Below, piece after piece: positions 46,057 through 56,164 of a DNA stretch of 64,000 bases; within the stretch, counting starts at the first letter, position 1, and every line of letters starts with the position of its first letter. A program made the position numbers and the translations under genes. The stretch is taken from NCBI GenBank assembly GCA_911728455.2, contig OU452230.1:14109490-14173489 (forward strand), read 5' to 3'. The notes under the pieces were generated by a model. The model worked only from the letters and a program-made list of their open reading frames with translations. It was not told the origin of the DNA and did not search any database. The DNA is from Marthasterias glacialis (lineage: Eukaryota; Echinodermata; Asteroidea; Forcipulatida; Asteriidae).

Positions 46057-47358
46057 TTAGTACAGCGCGCTAATGAACCGGCTATTCTCGATGTTCAACT
46101 GCGCATCTTGTACGATGAACAGATACACGTTCAAGTCGCCCGCCGTTTCTGCCTTTTTGGTGATCTGTATCGTGACTCCCTTGCTCGCGTTTTCTACTCG
46201 CCGGCCGCTGCCATGCAGCCCGTCGTCGTCGCTGGTTCTCATGTCCAGCCACAGCGTGTACTTGCTCGTGAGGTATTCTCCCACCCCGACATTCGACAGC
46301 AAGGGCTGTGCTGGCCCTGCAGCTGGCCCCTCCATATCTGTACGTGGCTGCGCCGGAAGGGCCGTTGCATTAACGCCGACGTTGACGCCCACCTTTTGTC
46401 CCAGCTCCTCAATTAAGATCTCATTGTTGTAGCCCTGAATGCCCCCAATCTGCAGATCCATGTCGCTGGGGGCCATGTACAGCCCGGTCCCAAAGCCATA
46501 GTCTACCTTAGAACGGGCGTATCGCAGCACGTCCTGATAGCGCGCTACCACGCTCGGGGCGTCCACAGGGCTTGCGTTCGCCAAGAACTGACCCTGGGCT
46601 TCAAATGCGGTGCCGGTGCCGAGGATGCTCGTGCGGATCTGTGCCTGCGCACCCAAGATAGCCCAGACGTACGTGCGGATAGAGTCATTGATTCTTACAA
46701 CCCCAGCCTGGGTAAACCCCTCCGACTTGCCGAGTATGAACGTCGCCCAGGCCGTGCCTGCATTATTGGCGTCTTGCGTTATGTAGTCCACGTGGACGGC
46801 GTCGTTTGTTGTCTTCCCAGTGAACGTCATAGTTTTCGAGTTATACACTCCACCATCAACGGGGCAATATCCCCTACGAGTCACGTAGTTGTAGACTCGC
46901 CCTAGCCCTCGGTTTGGGCTGCTGAGCCTCCAGTCGGCATGTGGAGAGACACCAAACTCTGCGCAGATTCGTTCGTACGCCCTCTGGTTGTACGGGGTGT
47001 CATAGGGATCCCACGCGTCGTCCTGTGGGAGCAGCACTTGCATCTCTTCAAGAATCCTGCGGATCTGGTAGTACGCATGAAAACGATAGACCGATCGCAC
47101 CATCGGTATCTCAGAGTTAAGATGGTCCTCTGTAGAGACGCCGCACCCCGTGGTAGCGCACCACACAGCGAAGTTGACCTTGTTTTGCCAGAATGCCATC
47201 GGGCCTGAGTTCCAAGACTTGACAATTTCGTCCGAAGATACATGCGGCAGGCGATATTCTTCAAACACATTTGGAAATTCTGTATCAAACCTGGCCCCCT
47301 CTTTTACCTGAATGTTGGCTTTAACATGCTGCGGTACCGATTTGGCATTGGGTTGCAC
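46057..47358 (-). CDS. Candidate major capsid protein (433 codons, open)
   Basis: The longest intact frame of the element, 433 codons, no lesion. The sequence is rich in aromatic and polar residues with many short beta-like stretches (RVYNYVTRRGYCPVDGG, TAWATFILGKSEGF, KYTLWLDMRTSDD). It has no signal peptide, membrane segment or enzyme motif, as expected for a jelly-roll capsid protein. It sits next to the packaging ATPase and divergent to the second structural candidate. The frame opens at a GTG and the upstream in-frame codons up to a TAG near 47416 contain no ATG, so the original start may be mutated. The assignment rests on size and position. A structure prediction would decide. Confidence 0.6.
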   Translation of the reverse strand: MQPNAKSVPQHVKANIQVKEGARFDTEFPNVFEEYRLPHVSSDEIVKSWNSGPMAFWQNKVNFAVWCATTGCGVSTEDHLNSEIPMVRSVYRFHAYYQIRRILEEMQVLLPQDDAWDPYDTPYNQRAYERICAEFGVSPHADWRLSSPNRGLGRVYNYVTRRGYCPVDGGVYNSKTMTFTGKTTNDAVHVDYITQDANNAGTAWATFILGKSEGFTQAGVVRINDSIRTYVWAILGAQAQIRTSILGTGTAFEAQGQFLANASPVDAPSVVARYQDVLRYARSKVDYGFGTGLYMAPSDMDLQIGGIQGYNNEILIEELGQKVGVNVGVNATALPAQPRTDMEGPAAGPAQPLLSNVGVGEYLTSKYTLWLDMRTSDDDGLHGSGRRVENASKGVTIQITKKAETAGDLNVYLFIVQDAQLNIENSRFISALY

Positions 47359-47440
47359 CCCCGGCTGATATTGCGCCTCGCTATTAAACCAAAAACGGCG
47401 GCTCCGTGATGCCTATCAGTGGCAAGTTACCAGCGCCGCT
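47359..47440. promoter_or_regulatory. Divergent late-gene control region
   Basis: Only 82 bp separate the minus-strand capsid candidate from the plus-strand structural candidate, so both promoters must lie here or inside the genes. An AT-poor sequence with one TATTAAACCAAAA patch (47392-47405) is the only promoter-like stretch. Confidence 0.4.
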
Positions 47441-48408
47441 ATGTTTTTCACGCTGACCCAAGTTCAAAAGGGGGAACCCACCATTCTCCAACGAGCCGTA
47501 GACAATACGAGCGGCAAGCTCTATGCCGCCCTCCGAGGATTCCATTATGAGGCTGGGTACCTCCCCGTTGGCGCCGCAGATGAAGTCGACTGCGATGGCG
47601 CCGCAGATGAAGTCGACGGCGATGGCGCCGCAGATGAAGTCGCCGGCGATGGCGCCGCAGATGAAGTCGACGGCGATGGCGCCGCAGATAAAGTTGACGG
47701 CGGCGGCGCCGCAGATGAAGTCGGCGGCGCCGCAGATGAAGTCGGCGGCGCCGCAGATGAAGTCGGCGGCACCTGGATCAAACCCCCGAATAACGCTGTA
47801 GAGGTCTCATCTGGGTCTGGATTTCAAACACTAAGATTTGAGAGATTTACTCCGGGTTTTGACTATCATGAGCTAGCAAGAGAGTTAGGAGAAAAGTTTT
47901 CTAGTATAACGTTCGAGGTAAATAGGGCAGCTGGTATGAGCACGCTCACTATCTGGGAGGGTTACCAGACAGGCTTGCATACAAATTTAATCCAGACTTT
48001 GGGCATCAACCCCAAGTACTATCATACAGATTTCTCTGACACGGCCTGGCTTGACCCAGGAGAATATAAGGTAGGCGAATGGAGATCTTTTCACTTCCGT
48101 CCCGCGCATTTAGGCGCCCCGGGCCTGAAAATTTTATTCACCCACAGTGGCTTTTTATTTATCTCGATGAACTCTCAACCAGCTCTAATTATGTTGATGG
48201 TGCCCCCTCTACCCTTCTTGCCATAGTCCCAGCCGCGACTATTAGTGGTAATATTGTAAACATATCCCTCTCCAACCCTACGTACAAAAAATTTGAGGTT
48301 GGGCACCTCAATCAATTAACCCTGCGCGTGTTAAATGAAAAAGGCGGGGTGATTCAAAACAATGAAAACCCCATCATCGCAGTTCTTGAGATTCAAAAAT
48401 GCCTCTGA
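47441..48408 (+). pseudogene. Structural-protein candidate, copy 1, with internal repeat insertion
   Basis: ATG 47441 opens MFFTLTQVQKGEPTILQRAV. The N-terminal ~45 residues are followed by a low-complexity run of GAADEVDGD repeats (47570-47770), then unique sequence. A frameshift near 48115 moves to the frame with FIYLDELSTSSNYVDGAPST and LLAIVP, ending with VLEIQKCL at 48408. The same start and end blocks are in copy 2 at 48465. The beta-rich C-terminal block resembles the end of minor capsid (penton-like) proteins of Polinton-type elements, but this is inferred. The repeats were probably gained by slippage. Confidence 0.6.
47570..47770. repeat. In-frame 27-bp GC-rich repeat inside the structural gene
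   Basis: The unit GGCGCCGCAGATGAAGTCGA plus CGGCGAT recurs five to six times, then as a shorter 21-bp form (GGCGCCGCAGATGAAGTCGGC) three times. All lengths are multiples of three, so the frame is kept and encodes GAADEVDGD or GAADEVG. Copy 2 lacks the array. Confidence 0.92.
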
Positions 48409-48464
48409 CATTTCCATATCCATTAAAGGCTATGCTTAGATAGCCATGGCTGAGAATCGTAGCT

Positions 48465-49166
48465 ATGTTTATCACACTGACCCAGCTTCAAACTGGGGAA
48501 GCCACGCTCCTCCAGTCGGCTTTGGACAATACGGATGGGAAGCTTTACGCCGCCCTCCGAGAAATCCATTATGAGGTCGGGTACCACAACATCGGTTCAT
48601 CGTCTGGAGTTCTGTGGCGCTCTGTAGCTACCGACAACCCTCAAAATATAAAGATCCCATCTGGGTTGTATACTTTTGAACACCTGTCCAGAATTGTTAC
48701 ACGCAAAGTGCCGAGCCTGGGTCTCAAGCTGAATAAGGCAACTGGTATGGTAGAGCTCGAGGTTGGGGCCGGAGAGATAAAGCTTACAAGAGATTTGCGT
48801 CACATCCTGGGTATTAACGAAACGGGCTGGATTGATGGAGAGTATCTAGGAGACAGGCGGGCAGACATCCGTGCCCACAAATGGCTGTACGTCCGTCTCA
48901 ACCAACTATCGACAAGCTATAATATTGTCAATGGTGCTCCCTCGACCCTGCTTGCGATAGTCCCAGCCGCGGCTGGTGGTATCTTTGACAGTGCCCCCCA
49001 CTTTCCTATGTACAAAAAATTAGAGGATGGACACCACCATCAATTGGACTGACGGGTTTTAGATAAAGACGGCGTGCCTGTAAGAAACCACGGGAGTCCC
49101 ATGATAGCGGTCCTCGAATTCAAGAAAATGCATATTAGGTGCCAACGGCGCCGCCGGACGAAGTAG
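48465..49166 (+). pseudogene. Structural-protein candidate, copy 2, with one stop
   Basis: Tandem paralogue of the preceding gene: MFITLTQLQTGEATLLQSAL at the start and LYVRLNQLSTSYNIVNGAPS in the C-terminal block are clear relatives. The frame is broken only by TGA at 49050-49052, after which the same frame continues with VLDKDGVPVRN and a VLEFKK block like copy 1, to TAG at 49164. Copies differ widely in the middle, so the duplication is older than the insertion. It is likely a capsid component. Confidence 0.6.
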
Positions 49167-49750
49167 AGTCAATTTATCCTAAGCTTGATATGCAAGAAAA
49201 CGGGGGGTCCTACCGGCTTCACGAGATCTCTAGCCTAAAAGAACGTCTGGAAGATGAGAGGGACAAACGAGCTCATCAGTATAAAAAGTACCGCCGCGGG
49301 GTTAACGCTCTCGACGCTGTCGACGCAGCGATGATCGCTGCCAGCATGGGGCTGGGCATCGGGGGTGTGGGCCTCCTGACCACCATCGTCGCGGCCCCGG
49401 TTGTCGTGGGGCTTGAAATTGCAGCCGTGGGACTTGGCATCCTCGGAGTAATGGGAAAGTTTATAGGCCGCCGCCTCGCGGTCAAAGCCAAAAAGCATGA
49501 CGAGATTCGTATTCTGGCGGAGAGCAAGCTAAATACCATCGCGGACCATGTCTCAAGTGCACTCACGGATGGCGTGATATCTGATGAAGAGTTTCGTCTG
49601 ATAAACGAAGAACTCCGCAAATTCGACCAAATGAAGTCGAGGATTCGATCTAAAGCAAAAAAATGCGCACGCCGCGGTGACTATCGACGAGGAGACAAAA
49701 AACTCGCTCATTCAAAGAGGCAGGGGATGAGGCTCTGGCCTGCTTCATAA
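49139..49750 (+). pseudogene. Two-pass membrane protein of the element, frameshifted C-terminus
   Basis: The frame opens at a GTG (49139), and the nearest ATG is codon 18. A Pro-rich start leads to a charged helix (EISSLKERLEDERDKRAHQY), two long Gly/Ala/Val-rich membrane segments at ~63-83 and ~84-106, then KAKKHDEIRILAESKLNTIA, a charged helical domain. A shift near 49675 displaces the natural C-terminus (in the other frame VTIDEETKNSLIQ is readable), with another near 49727. The glycine-rich hairpin recalls membrane-penetrating or vertex proteins of dsDNA viruses, an inference only. Last gene before the right terminal repeat. Confidence 0.65.
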
Positions 49751-49944
49751 AAAAAATTGTCAACTGCGCCGTTACGGGTAGCTTCTTTTTCACTCTAGAG
49801 TTGGCCGAAGGCTAAAAATAGAGCCCACTGTTGCAGCCAGTCATGCGGCATAATGTGGTATTACATTTGAAGACGGCGCACCGCCCCTTTCTCTCAATCG
49901 CTGCCTGTCACGTGACGCTCAAGGGCCCGGCCGCGTTGCGCCTG

Positions 49945-50049
49945 GAGCCCGGGCCGGTAAAAGGCGTGGGCCGTCCCTGGGCTCCCCCTGACCGGATCGG
50001 GCTGGTTTTTTTGCCGGCACAAATCAGTGCATTCGCTCCCCTTGCTGCT
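49945..50049. repeat. Right terminal inverted repeat of the 9.7-kb element
   Basis: Reverse complement of 40349-40452, ending CCTTGCTGCT, followed by GGCCC (50050-50054). Inside it a short non-coding segment (49751-49944) has nothing recognisable. Confidence 0.95.
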
Positions 50050-50557
50050 GGCCCGTTTGTCAGACACTCTTAACAGGAAAAACTGTCTTTAAAAAGCGAC
50101 AGTGTTAGTGCCGTAGCTTACATAAATAAGTCAGATGGGTGGATGCAAGTCACGGGACCTCAATCACCTAGCAAAGCAATTATGTTTCTGGTGTCTGAAG
50201 AATGAAATATGGATAGTTGCATATCATATGCCAGGGAAAGACAATACAACTGCTGATTCTCTATCACGGTCGTTTAATGACAATTTAGAATGGAAATTAA
50301 GCAGTACGGTATTCGACCTCATATTGATAACAATCCATACCAAACCTACAGTGAACTTGTTTGCATCTCGAATTAATTTTCAGATGAAACCGTTCCCTTC
50401 GCGGTTTCCCGACCCAGAAGCTAGTCATTTGATGCTTTTTCTTTTTCATGGGAGAATGAAGTTACTAATTGTTTCCCCCTTCTTTTCCCTTATCGATAGA
50501 GTTCTGCAAAAGATAGAGAGAGACAAGGCAAAGATTATCTTGTTGTTTCCATGGAGT
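50050..50557 (+). mobile_element. DIRS-type retrotransposon, RNase H end and linker
   Basis: Continuation of the host retroelement after the insertion. A KSRDLNHLAKQLCFWC stretch and MPGKDNTTADSLSRSFND are the end of RNase H, followed by TVNLFASRINFQMKPFPSRF, standard DIRS sequence between RNase H and recombinase. Homology stops at about KIILLFPW (50557), where a MITE half-copy begins. No recombinase domain follows, so the 3' end is missing. Confidence 0.82.
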
Positions 50558-50700
50558 TATATCATAGAACTAGAGAGTGCACTCGCTATGCCACGCACGG
50601 AATTCCACTAACTCACCATGGGCGAAAATCCCTATGGGCAAATTGCATACGAATGTACACTTAGAGCTATATTGACTGGAGTGCTAGCATTGTTCGTACG
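50558..50700. mobile_element. Half copy of the AACTAGAGGGYG MITE
   Basis: Shares GTGCACTCGCTATGCCACGC, ACGGAATTCCACT and CACCATGGGCGAAAATCCCT with the full copy at 51690-51950. The right half is missing. It truncates the DIRS-type element. Confidence 0.8.
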
Positions 50701-51540
50701 TTGAAGCCACCTGGGCGCATCCATGTTTTTGTACAAACCTATGGAAAACTTGAAATCTTGTACGGCTGGGTTTGCTTTATTCCTTTTCCGTGCATTATGG
50801 AATCACTTATACCAGAAATAAGGCGCACAATCAGTTAATGTGCGTGAAAAAAAACATCGGCGAACGCGCACCTAGTACTGTATGCGCACGCATATCTAGT
50901 ACTGCATGCGCTCGTGTTGTACGTCTCGTACGCGTTTGAACGTACGTCCCCGTGCCGTGACGATTTTTTATTATTTCTTGCATCGCTTAGTTTTCTGCAG
51001 CGAAGGGAAGAACTTAACACCATTTACTCAAAGATTGACGTAGGTAGGCCCTTTTTATAAAGAGACATTTAGCCTAAACTGGCTGAGATTCATGATATAG
51101 CCTACATTTATTTATATTCTTTTCTTAACTTCTTTATACAGTCAAAATTGTTATTTCTTGTCAGTGCCGGCCATGGAGCTGTCTCTTTGGTACCAGTGTC
51201 ATAGGGTATTCTGTCCTAGGGTAATGTGTCCACCACACGGTAAATAGACCTTTACCATGAAATATGTAAATTGCACATCGCGCGTGCCCACTTAGCTTTT
51301 GGTTGGCAACATTTTGGGGAACAGTGTGCCCTTTTACATGGGACTGATGGAAGCGTGACGCGTACGCGCTTCGTGCATCTGCTTTGTGCACATTCCAATG
51401 GCGTCTGCCAACCAACAGGGTCTGTACGCATGCGTGAATGTATTTAGCATAATCATGGAAAGGCCATTAACATGGGCTGGATGAGTTTATTCAAAAGAGG
51501 GCGCTATCAGAAGGAGTTATTACACAATTCGCCGTATGCC
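50701..51540. other. Non-coding DNA with CpG-rich patch
   Basis: 50860-50960 is unusually rich in CG and purine-pyrimidine alternation (GCGCACGCATATCTAGTACT, GTACGTCTCGTACGCG). CTAGTACTGTATGCGC recurs as CTAGTACTGCATGCGC. No gene seen. Confidence 0.45.
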
Positions 51541-51544
51541 CGGA

Positions 51545-51685
51545 CAGAATCTCCTTCCACACCGGTGTCAGATGCAATTGTGTCCACCATGCAATACTGT
51601 CCGCTCCGGACACTTTTGCATATGCAATAGTGTCCGGGGCTATGCAAAACCGTCCGCGTCATGTTCATGTATGTGAGTAAGCGAG
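51545..51685. repeat. GTCCGG/TTGCATATGCAA repeat, short copy
   Basis: About 100 bp nearly identical to 56660-56765: GGTGTCAGATGCAATTGTGT, CATGCAATACTGTCCGCTCC, GGACACTTTTGCATATGCAA. The alternating GGACAC and TTGCATATGCAA palindromes are the core of an inverted-repeat element at 56655-57215. Confidence 0.8.
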
Positions 51686-51689
51686 GGTG

Positions 51690-51950
51690 CATCATAGAGT
51701 TATATAATAGAACTAGAGGGTGCACTCGCTATGCCACGCACGGAATTCCACTGACTCACCATGGGCGAAAATCCCTATGGGCAAATTGCATACCAATGTC
51801 CACTTAGAAAATGGCTGCTGTGTGAACGGATGAGTAACCAGTGTAAATAAATGAATGGTCCGCGCCATTTTCTCAATGGTCAAAAAATGCTCCTTGTCGG
51901 GCCGTGTCGCATGGTTTGTACGCCCTCTAGTTCTTAACTCTATGCGTTGT
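51690..51950. mobile_element. AACTAGAGGGYG MITE, full copy (~260 bp)
   Basis: Left end CATAGAGTTATATAATAGAA then CTAGAGGGTG, and right end inversely CATAGAGTTAAGAACTAGAG then GGCG, form terminal inverted repeats. Non-coding. A half copy is at 50558. Confidence 0.75.
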
Positions 51951-52555
51951 TCCCACTTTGGACCGCATAGACCTGGTACCCAAGGCGGCTGCGTATCATT
52001 AAGACACCGCTCATACTACCCAGCAGAGCCGACCACACCACGCACCAGTTCAGTTTGAGACCACAGTTACCTCGGTACTCTCAGATTTGGGACATTAATA
52101 TGCTACTTCGCTTTATTAGCAGGTTAGAACCAGTTGAGTCAATATCTTTAAAAAATGCTAACATACAAACTGTTTTGAATAAATCTTAGATAAATGACGG
52201 AGTAGTCATCGAGGAAAAGCTTTAATTTACATGTAATATGCCACCTAAAGGTGTTTGATTTTGTTGATACAGAGAATAAAAAGATCTGCTGTTCTGCAGA
52301 TATTGGTTTGTCTCTTTACACTGTCCTGCTTTAAAGTCTTACGTGAATCCGAATGGAGGTAGTGGTGAGACAGAATGAAGTGAAGTTTAATGGGGATTCT
52401 AACGATCCATTACCGAAATGAGTCACGTGACTCCCTCCCTGGTTTGGTGTTTGTTGAACTTTATGTTCCAGTTGCAGGTTTCTCCCGCCCAATAAATGGG
52501 GCCAGTGTAAAGCATTGCTTTAAATACTGAAGAGCGGATCGTGAAAGGACCCTTT
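51951..52555. other. Non-coding stretch
   Basis: No exon, repeat array or element end that I can support on either strand. Confidence 0.35.
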
Positions 52556-52946
52556 ATATTAGGTGGGGCCTTTCTCAATTTCAATTCAATATAACATTTA
52601 TTTCCATACTCACATACATCAAAATACAGTAACCGAATGTTAAATAAGCACATTAAAGGCATATAATAAACTAAATCTGTAAACGAACAAAGTAAAAAAC
52701 TAGTGTAGCCTCAGCTGGGGTCCAAAAAGGTGAACCCACTAATTAAATAATACACTGAATATATGCAAAGAAAAAAAAATAAAATACTGATGAATATGGA
52801 GGCTGTTCAAAAAAGCAGAGGCTTGTGGGGAACAGCCTGGGACACAAACAAACACAGACAAAACAAGGGGGACGGGACAAAAACAGATGAGCTAGGTACC
52901 AGTTAACTAATGCAACAAGAAAGGGAAAAAAACTAATGACAAGACA

Positions 52947-55900
52947 TTAAAGAGCTGAAAGGGACCTATGGAACTCACAGGGAGAGAAAGCTAAGCTACA
53001 TAATTGGAGAGGAGGACTCTTTTGAACGACGTTTTGAAAATGACCCACAGAAGGCTGGTTTTGTATTCTACTATCAATGGCGTTCCAAAGACGAGGACCG
53101 TAGAAGCGAAGTGCGTGCATAGAATAAGTGGTGCGAGTAAAAGGAACGTAAAGATTTCGACGAGATCTTGTGGAGTATCCATGCACAGATTCAGTAGAGG
53201 TGAAGTACGAAGAAAAAATCGCGGGAAGAAGGTTGTGAAAGTATTTGTACATAAAGATACCAGTGTGAAGTTTGTTTATATCAGAGACGGTAAGGGTGTG
53301 TAATTGAGCGAATAAGGGTGCAGTGTGCTCACGAGGGTGCGATGAGGTGCAGATTCTGATGGCACGTTTTGGGGTAACAGATAAAGAATATAGCTTACTG
53401 TTACTTGAATGAGCCCAGACAATGTTACAGTAATTTAGATATGGAAGAATAAGTGTGTTATATAATAAGACCAGGGAAGAAGAAGGAATAAAGTAACGAA
53501 GTTTGGAAAGAACACCAGTATAGCGCGAAGTTATTTTGGTTATAGAAAAAATATGCTCAGACCATGAAAGCTTATGGTCGACAATTACTCCCAGAAATTT
53601 AGTCGAGAACACCCTTTTTATTGGGATACCGTCAATCATTACTGGAGGCAATATGAGCTGGCTAGAAGATGAAGATTTGGAAAAGAAAATGAAACTGGTC
53701 TTGGTGTGATTTAAAGAAAGTTTATTGGCTCTAAACCACAAAGAGACCTGACAAAGTTCAGAATTAAGAGATTCAACCAGAGTATCAGAGTTAGGACTAG
53801 AATGAAGGATAGTAGTGTCATCGGCAAATGAGTGAAAGACAAATGAGAAGAAGAACGATATAAATCATTGATGTAGAACAGAAAGAGAAGCGGCCCAAGG
53901 ATAGAACCTTGCGGAACGCCATGTAGAATAGAAAGAAGGTCAGAGTCACAGTTCATGACTGATGTGAATTGCTGTCTATTAAAAAGATAATCTTTGAACC
54001 ATTGAAGAGCAACTCCTCTAATACCGTAGTGTTCTGGCTTGGAAAGAAGAATAGAATGATTAATAGTGTCAAAAGCTTTCGAAAGATCAACAAACACACC
54101 AATGGCATAAAGCTTCTTACACAGAGCATCTGTAACATTATCAATAAAATGAGTAAGTGCCATGTCAGTGGAATGTTTGCTGCGAAAGCCATATTGGTTG
54201 TCATAGAGAAGATGAAAATCAGAAGCAAATTTGGAAAGGCGATTGTAGACAAGTCTCTCAAGGATTTTAGAGAAGCAAGGGAGAATTGTAATAGGTCTGT
54301 AGTTGCCGATGGTATGAACATCACCACTTTTAAAGATAGGAATGACTTTGGCAACTTTAAGATTAGGAGGAACAGAACCAGTGGAAAAGGACAGATTGAA
54401 GATATGAGCGAGAGGATAGGCAATAAAAGGGAGAGCATGTTTTATCACAGAAGAACTGATACCATCAAATCCACAACTTGCGCTTGGTTTGAGTTCCTTT
54501 CCAATGCGGATGATTTCTAAAGGACAAGTGGGAGTAAGAAAAAAAGATGATGAGTTGGGACTGTGCAAGTATTTAGAAAAGTGTACGTCAGTAGAAGGGA
54601 TTTTGTTGGCTAATGAAGAACCTATGTTAGTAAAAAAGGAATTGAAAGAATTGGCAATGTCAGTAGGATTCGAAAGAAGACGCTCCTCGTCAGTAAAACT
54701 GTCAGGAGAAGACGTCTTTTTACCCTTACCAAGAATACTGTTTATTTCCCGCCAAAGACTTTTCAAATCATTCTTGCGAGAATCGAGCTTTCGGGCGTAA
54801 TGGTCTTTCTTTGCCTTACGAATAGAAGCAGTCAAACGATTACGAAATGTCTTGTAATCAAGCTCATTGCTCACAGTGGGGTTGCGTAGAAAACGCCTGT
54901 ACAGCCTATTTTTAAGATTACATGAATCAATAATAGACTGAGTGATCCACGGTTGGTTACTTTTAGATTTACCAACAGTTTTAACTATACGAGGAAAGTG
55001 AGCATTGTAGCGAGAAGAAAAGATTGAAGAGAAAGAGTCGTAAGCGGCGTCTGCATGGTCAGATTCATAGACTTCATTCCAGTCAGTACCAGCAATGTCG
55101 GCACTAAACGAATTGATAGAATTGGGATTGATATCCCTTGAAATAAATGTCTGCTGCAGAGGCTTTACCTTGGAAAAACATGACGATGTCACCTGAAAAA
55201 GTGGGCAATGATCTGAAATATCTGAGTAAAAAATACCAGCAGAGATATCGAGATCAGAATTTGTAAGAATGTTATCAAGAAGTGTGGAGGTGCGTGGAGT
55301 GATGCGAGTCGGTTTGTCAATTAATGGGCGAAGCCCATAACCAAAGATAGTATTGATGAAGTCATCTGTGGGTTGATGCTCAGAACAGTTGAGTAGGTTA
55401 AGGTTGAAATCACCCATTATGTAACACAGCTTTCTCTCCTTAGTAATAGTATTCAAATAAAGGTCAAAAGACCGATTAAAGTTGTCAAGTGAGGAACCAG
55501 GAGCCCTGTAGACATTTCCAACAATGATATTACAACCATGGTCACGCTGAATTTCAAAAAAGACCGACTCAATGTCGTTACCTGATGACGTAAGGTCGTC
55601 ACGGACGCGAAAAGTCAGCGAGTCATGAACAAACATGGCAACCCCTCCGCCATTTTTACAGGGACGTGAAGAGTGGACAAGATGATAATTATTCATATGA
55701 ACATATGGCGGAGGGGTTTCTTTGAACCATGTCTCTGAAAAAACATAAATGGAAAAGGAGTGTTTGATGGTGGACAGGTCCTGAATATCATAGAAATGTC
55801 TACAGAGGCTCCTGGAATTCATATAAAATATTGAAAAATATCCAGATGGGGAGATGTTTAGATTGTTAAATTCATTACATTCAAGGTAATAACAGGTATT

Positions 55901-55981
55901 GCTATTGAGATGAATATCAGCATTGGATGAAGTGGCATTAGTAAAATCAGAAAACATGACTAACAATTGAAAACAAAACAA
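52947..55981 (-). pseudogene. Endonuclease-reverse transcriptase ORF with one frameshift
   Basis: Target-primed retrotransposition enzyme. From 55981: endonuclease with FSIFYMNSRSLCRHF, YVFSETWF, GGGVAMFVHDSLTF, MGDFNLNLLN and YSDISDHCPLF, the metal-binding and catalytic blocks of AP-like endonucleases. Then RT: SASCGFDGISSSVIKHAL, GNYRPITILPCFSKILE, YGFRSKHSTDMAL, FVDLSKAFDTINHSIL (first Asp), LHGVPQGSILGPLLFLFYIN. A frameshift near 53830 hits the FADDTT box, which reads in the frame that continues as 53741-52947 (thumb TKFLGVIVDHKLSW and a C-terminal domain). Apart from this shift about 1,000 codons are open, so insertion was recent. Confidence 0.9.
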
Positions 55982-56164
55982 GAATTTAAAATAACCTTAA
56001 ACAGTTTACAACAAAATAACAAGGAATAAATGCACAAGAAACAATTTATACAATGAAAACAGATTAAATATGGGTATCCAAACAGAATACGGGGAAGTGA
56101 ATCCAAAAACGAGCTAATAATGATAATGATGAAAAAAAAGTTAAAGGCCCAAATGGGATAATGA

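Larger units (their letters stand above)
40349..50049. mobile_element. Integrated Polinton/adintovirus-like element, 9,701 bp, inactive
   Basis: The element has ~104-bp terminal inverted repeats beginning AGCAGCAAGGGGAGCGAATG, and a 5-bp direct duplication GGCCC (40344-40348 and 50050-50054). It is visibly GC-richer than its flanks. Removal with one GGCCC puts the DIRS RNase H codons on both sides back in one frame. The gene set is typical of self-synthesising Polinton/Maverick-type elements and related animal dsDNA viruses: family-B polymerase, retroviral-type integrase, packaging ATPase and capsid candidates. I found no adenain-like protease. The usual Polinton duplication is 6 bp and TIRs are often longer. 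Multiple stops, frameshifts and one internal deletion show a dead copy. Confidence 0.92.

Noticed and set aside
46073..47208. Plus-strand frames across the capsid candidate
   Set aside because: The minus-strand 433-codon frame explains the region; the plus frames are short and overlap one another.
47545..47781. Pro/Ser/Ala-rich minus-strand frame
   Set aside because: It is the reverse reading of the in-frame 27-bp repeat of the structural gene.
40349..50049. Bacterial or phage contamination in the assembly
   Set aside because: GC content is high, but the inverted ends, exact 5-bp duplication and frame-consistent insertion into a DIRS-type retroelement show true integration into host DNA.
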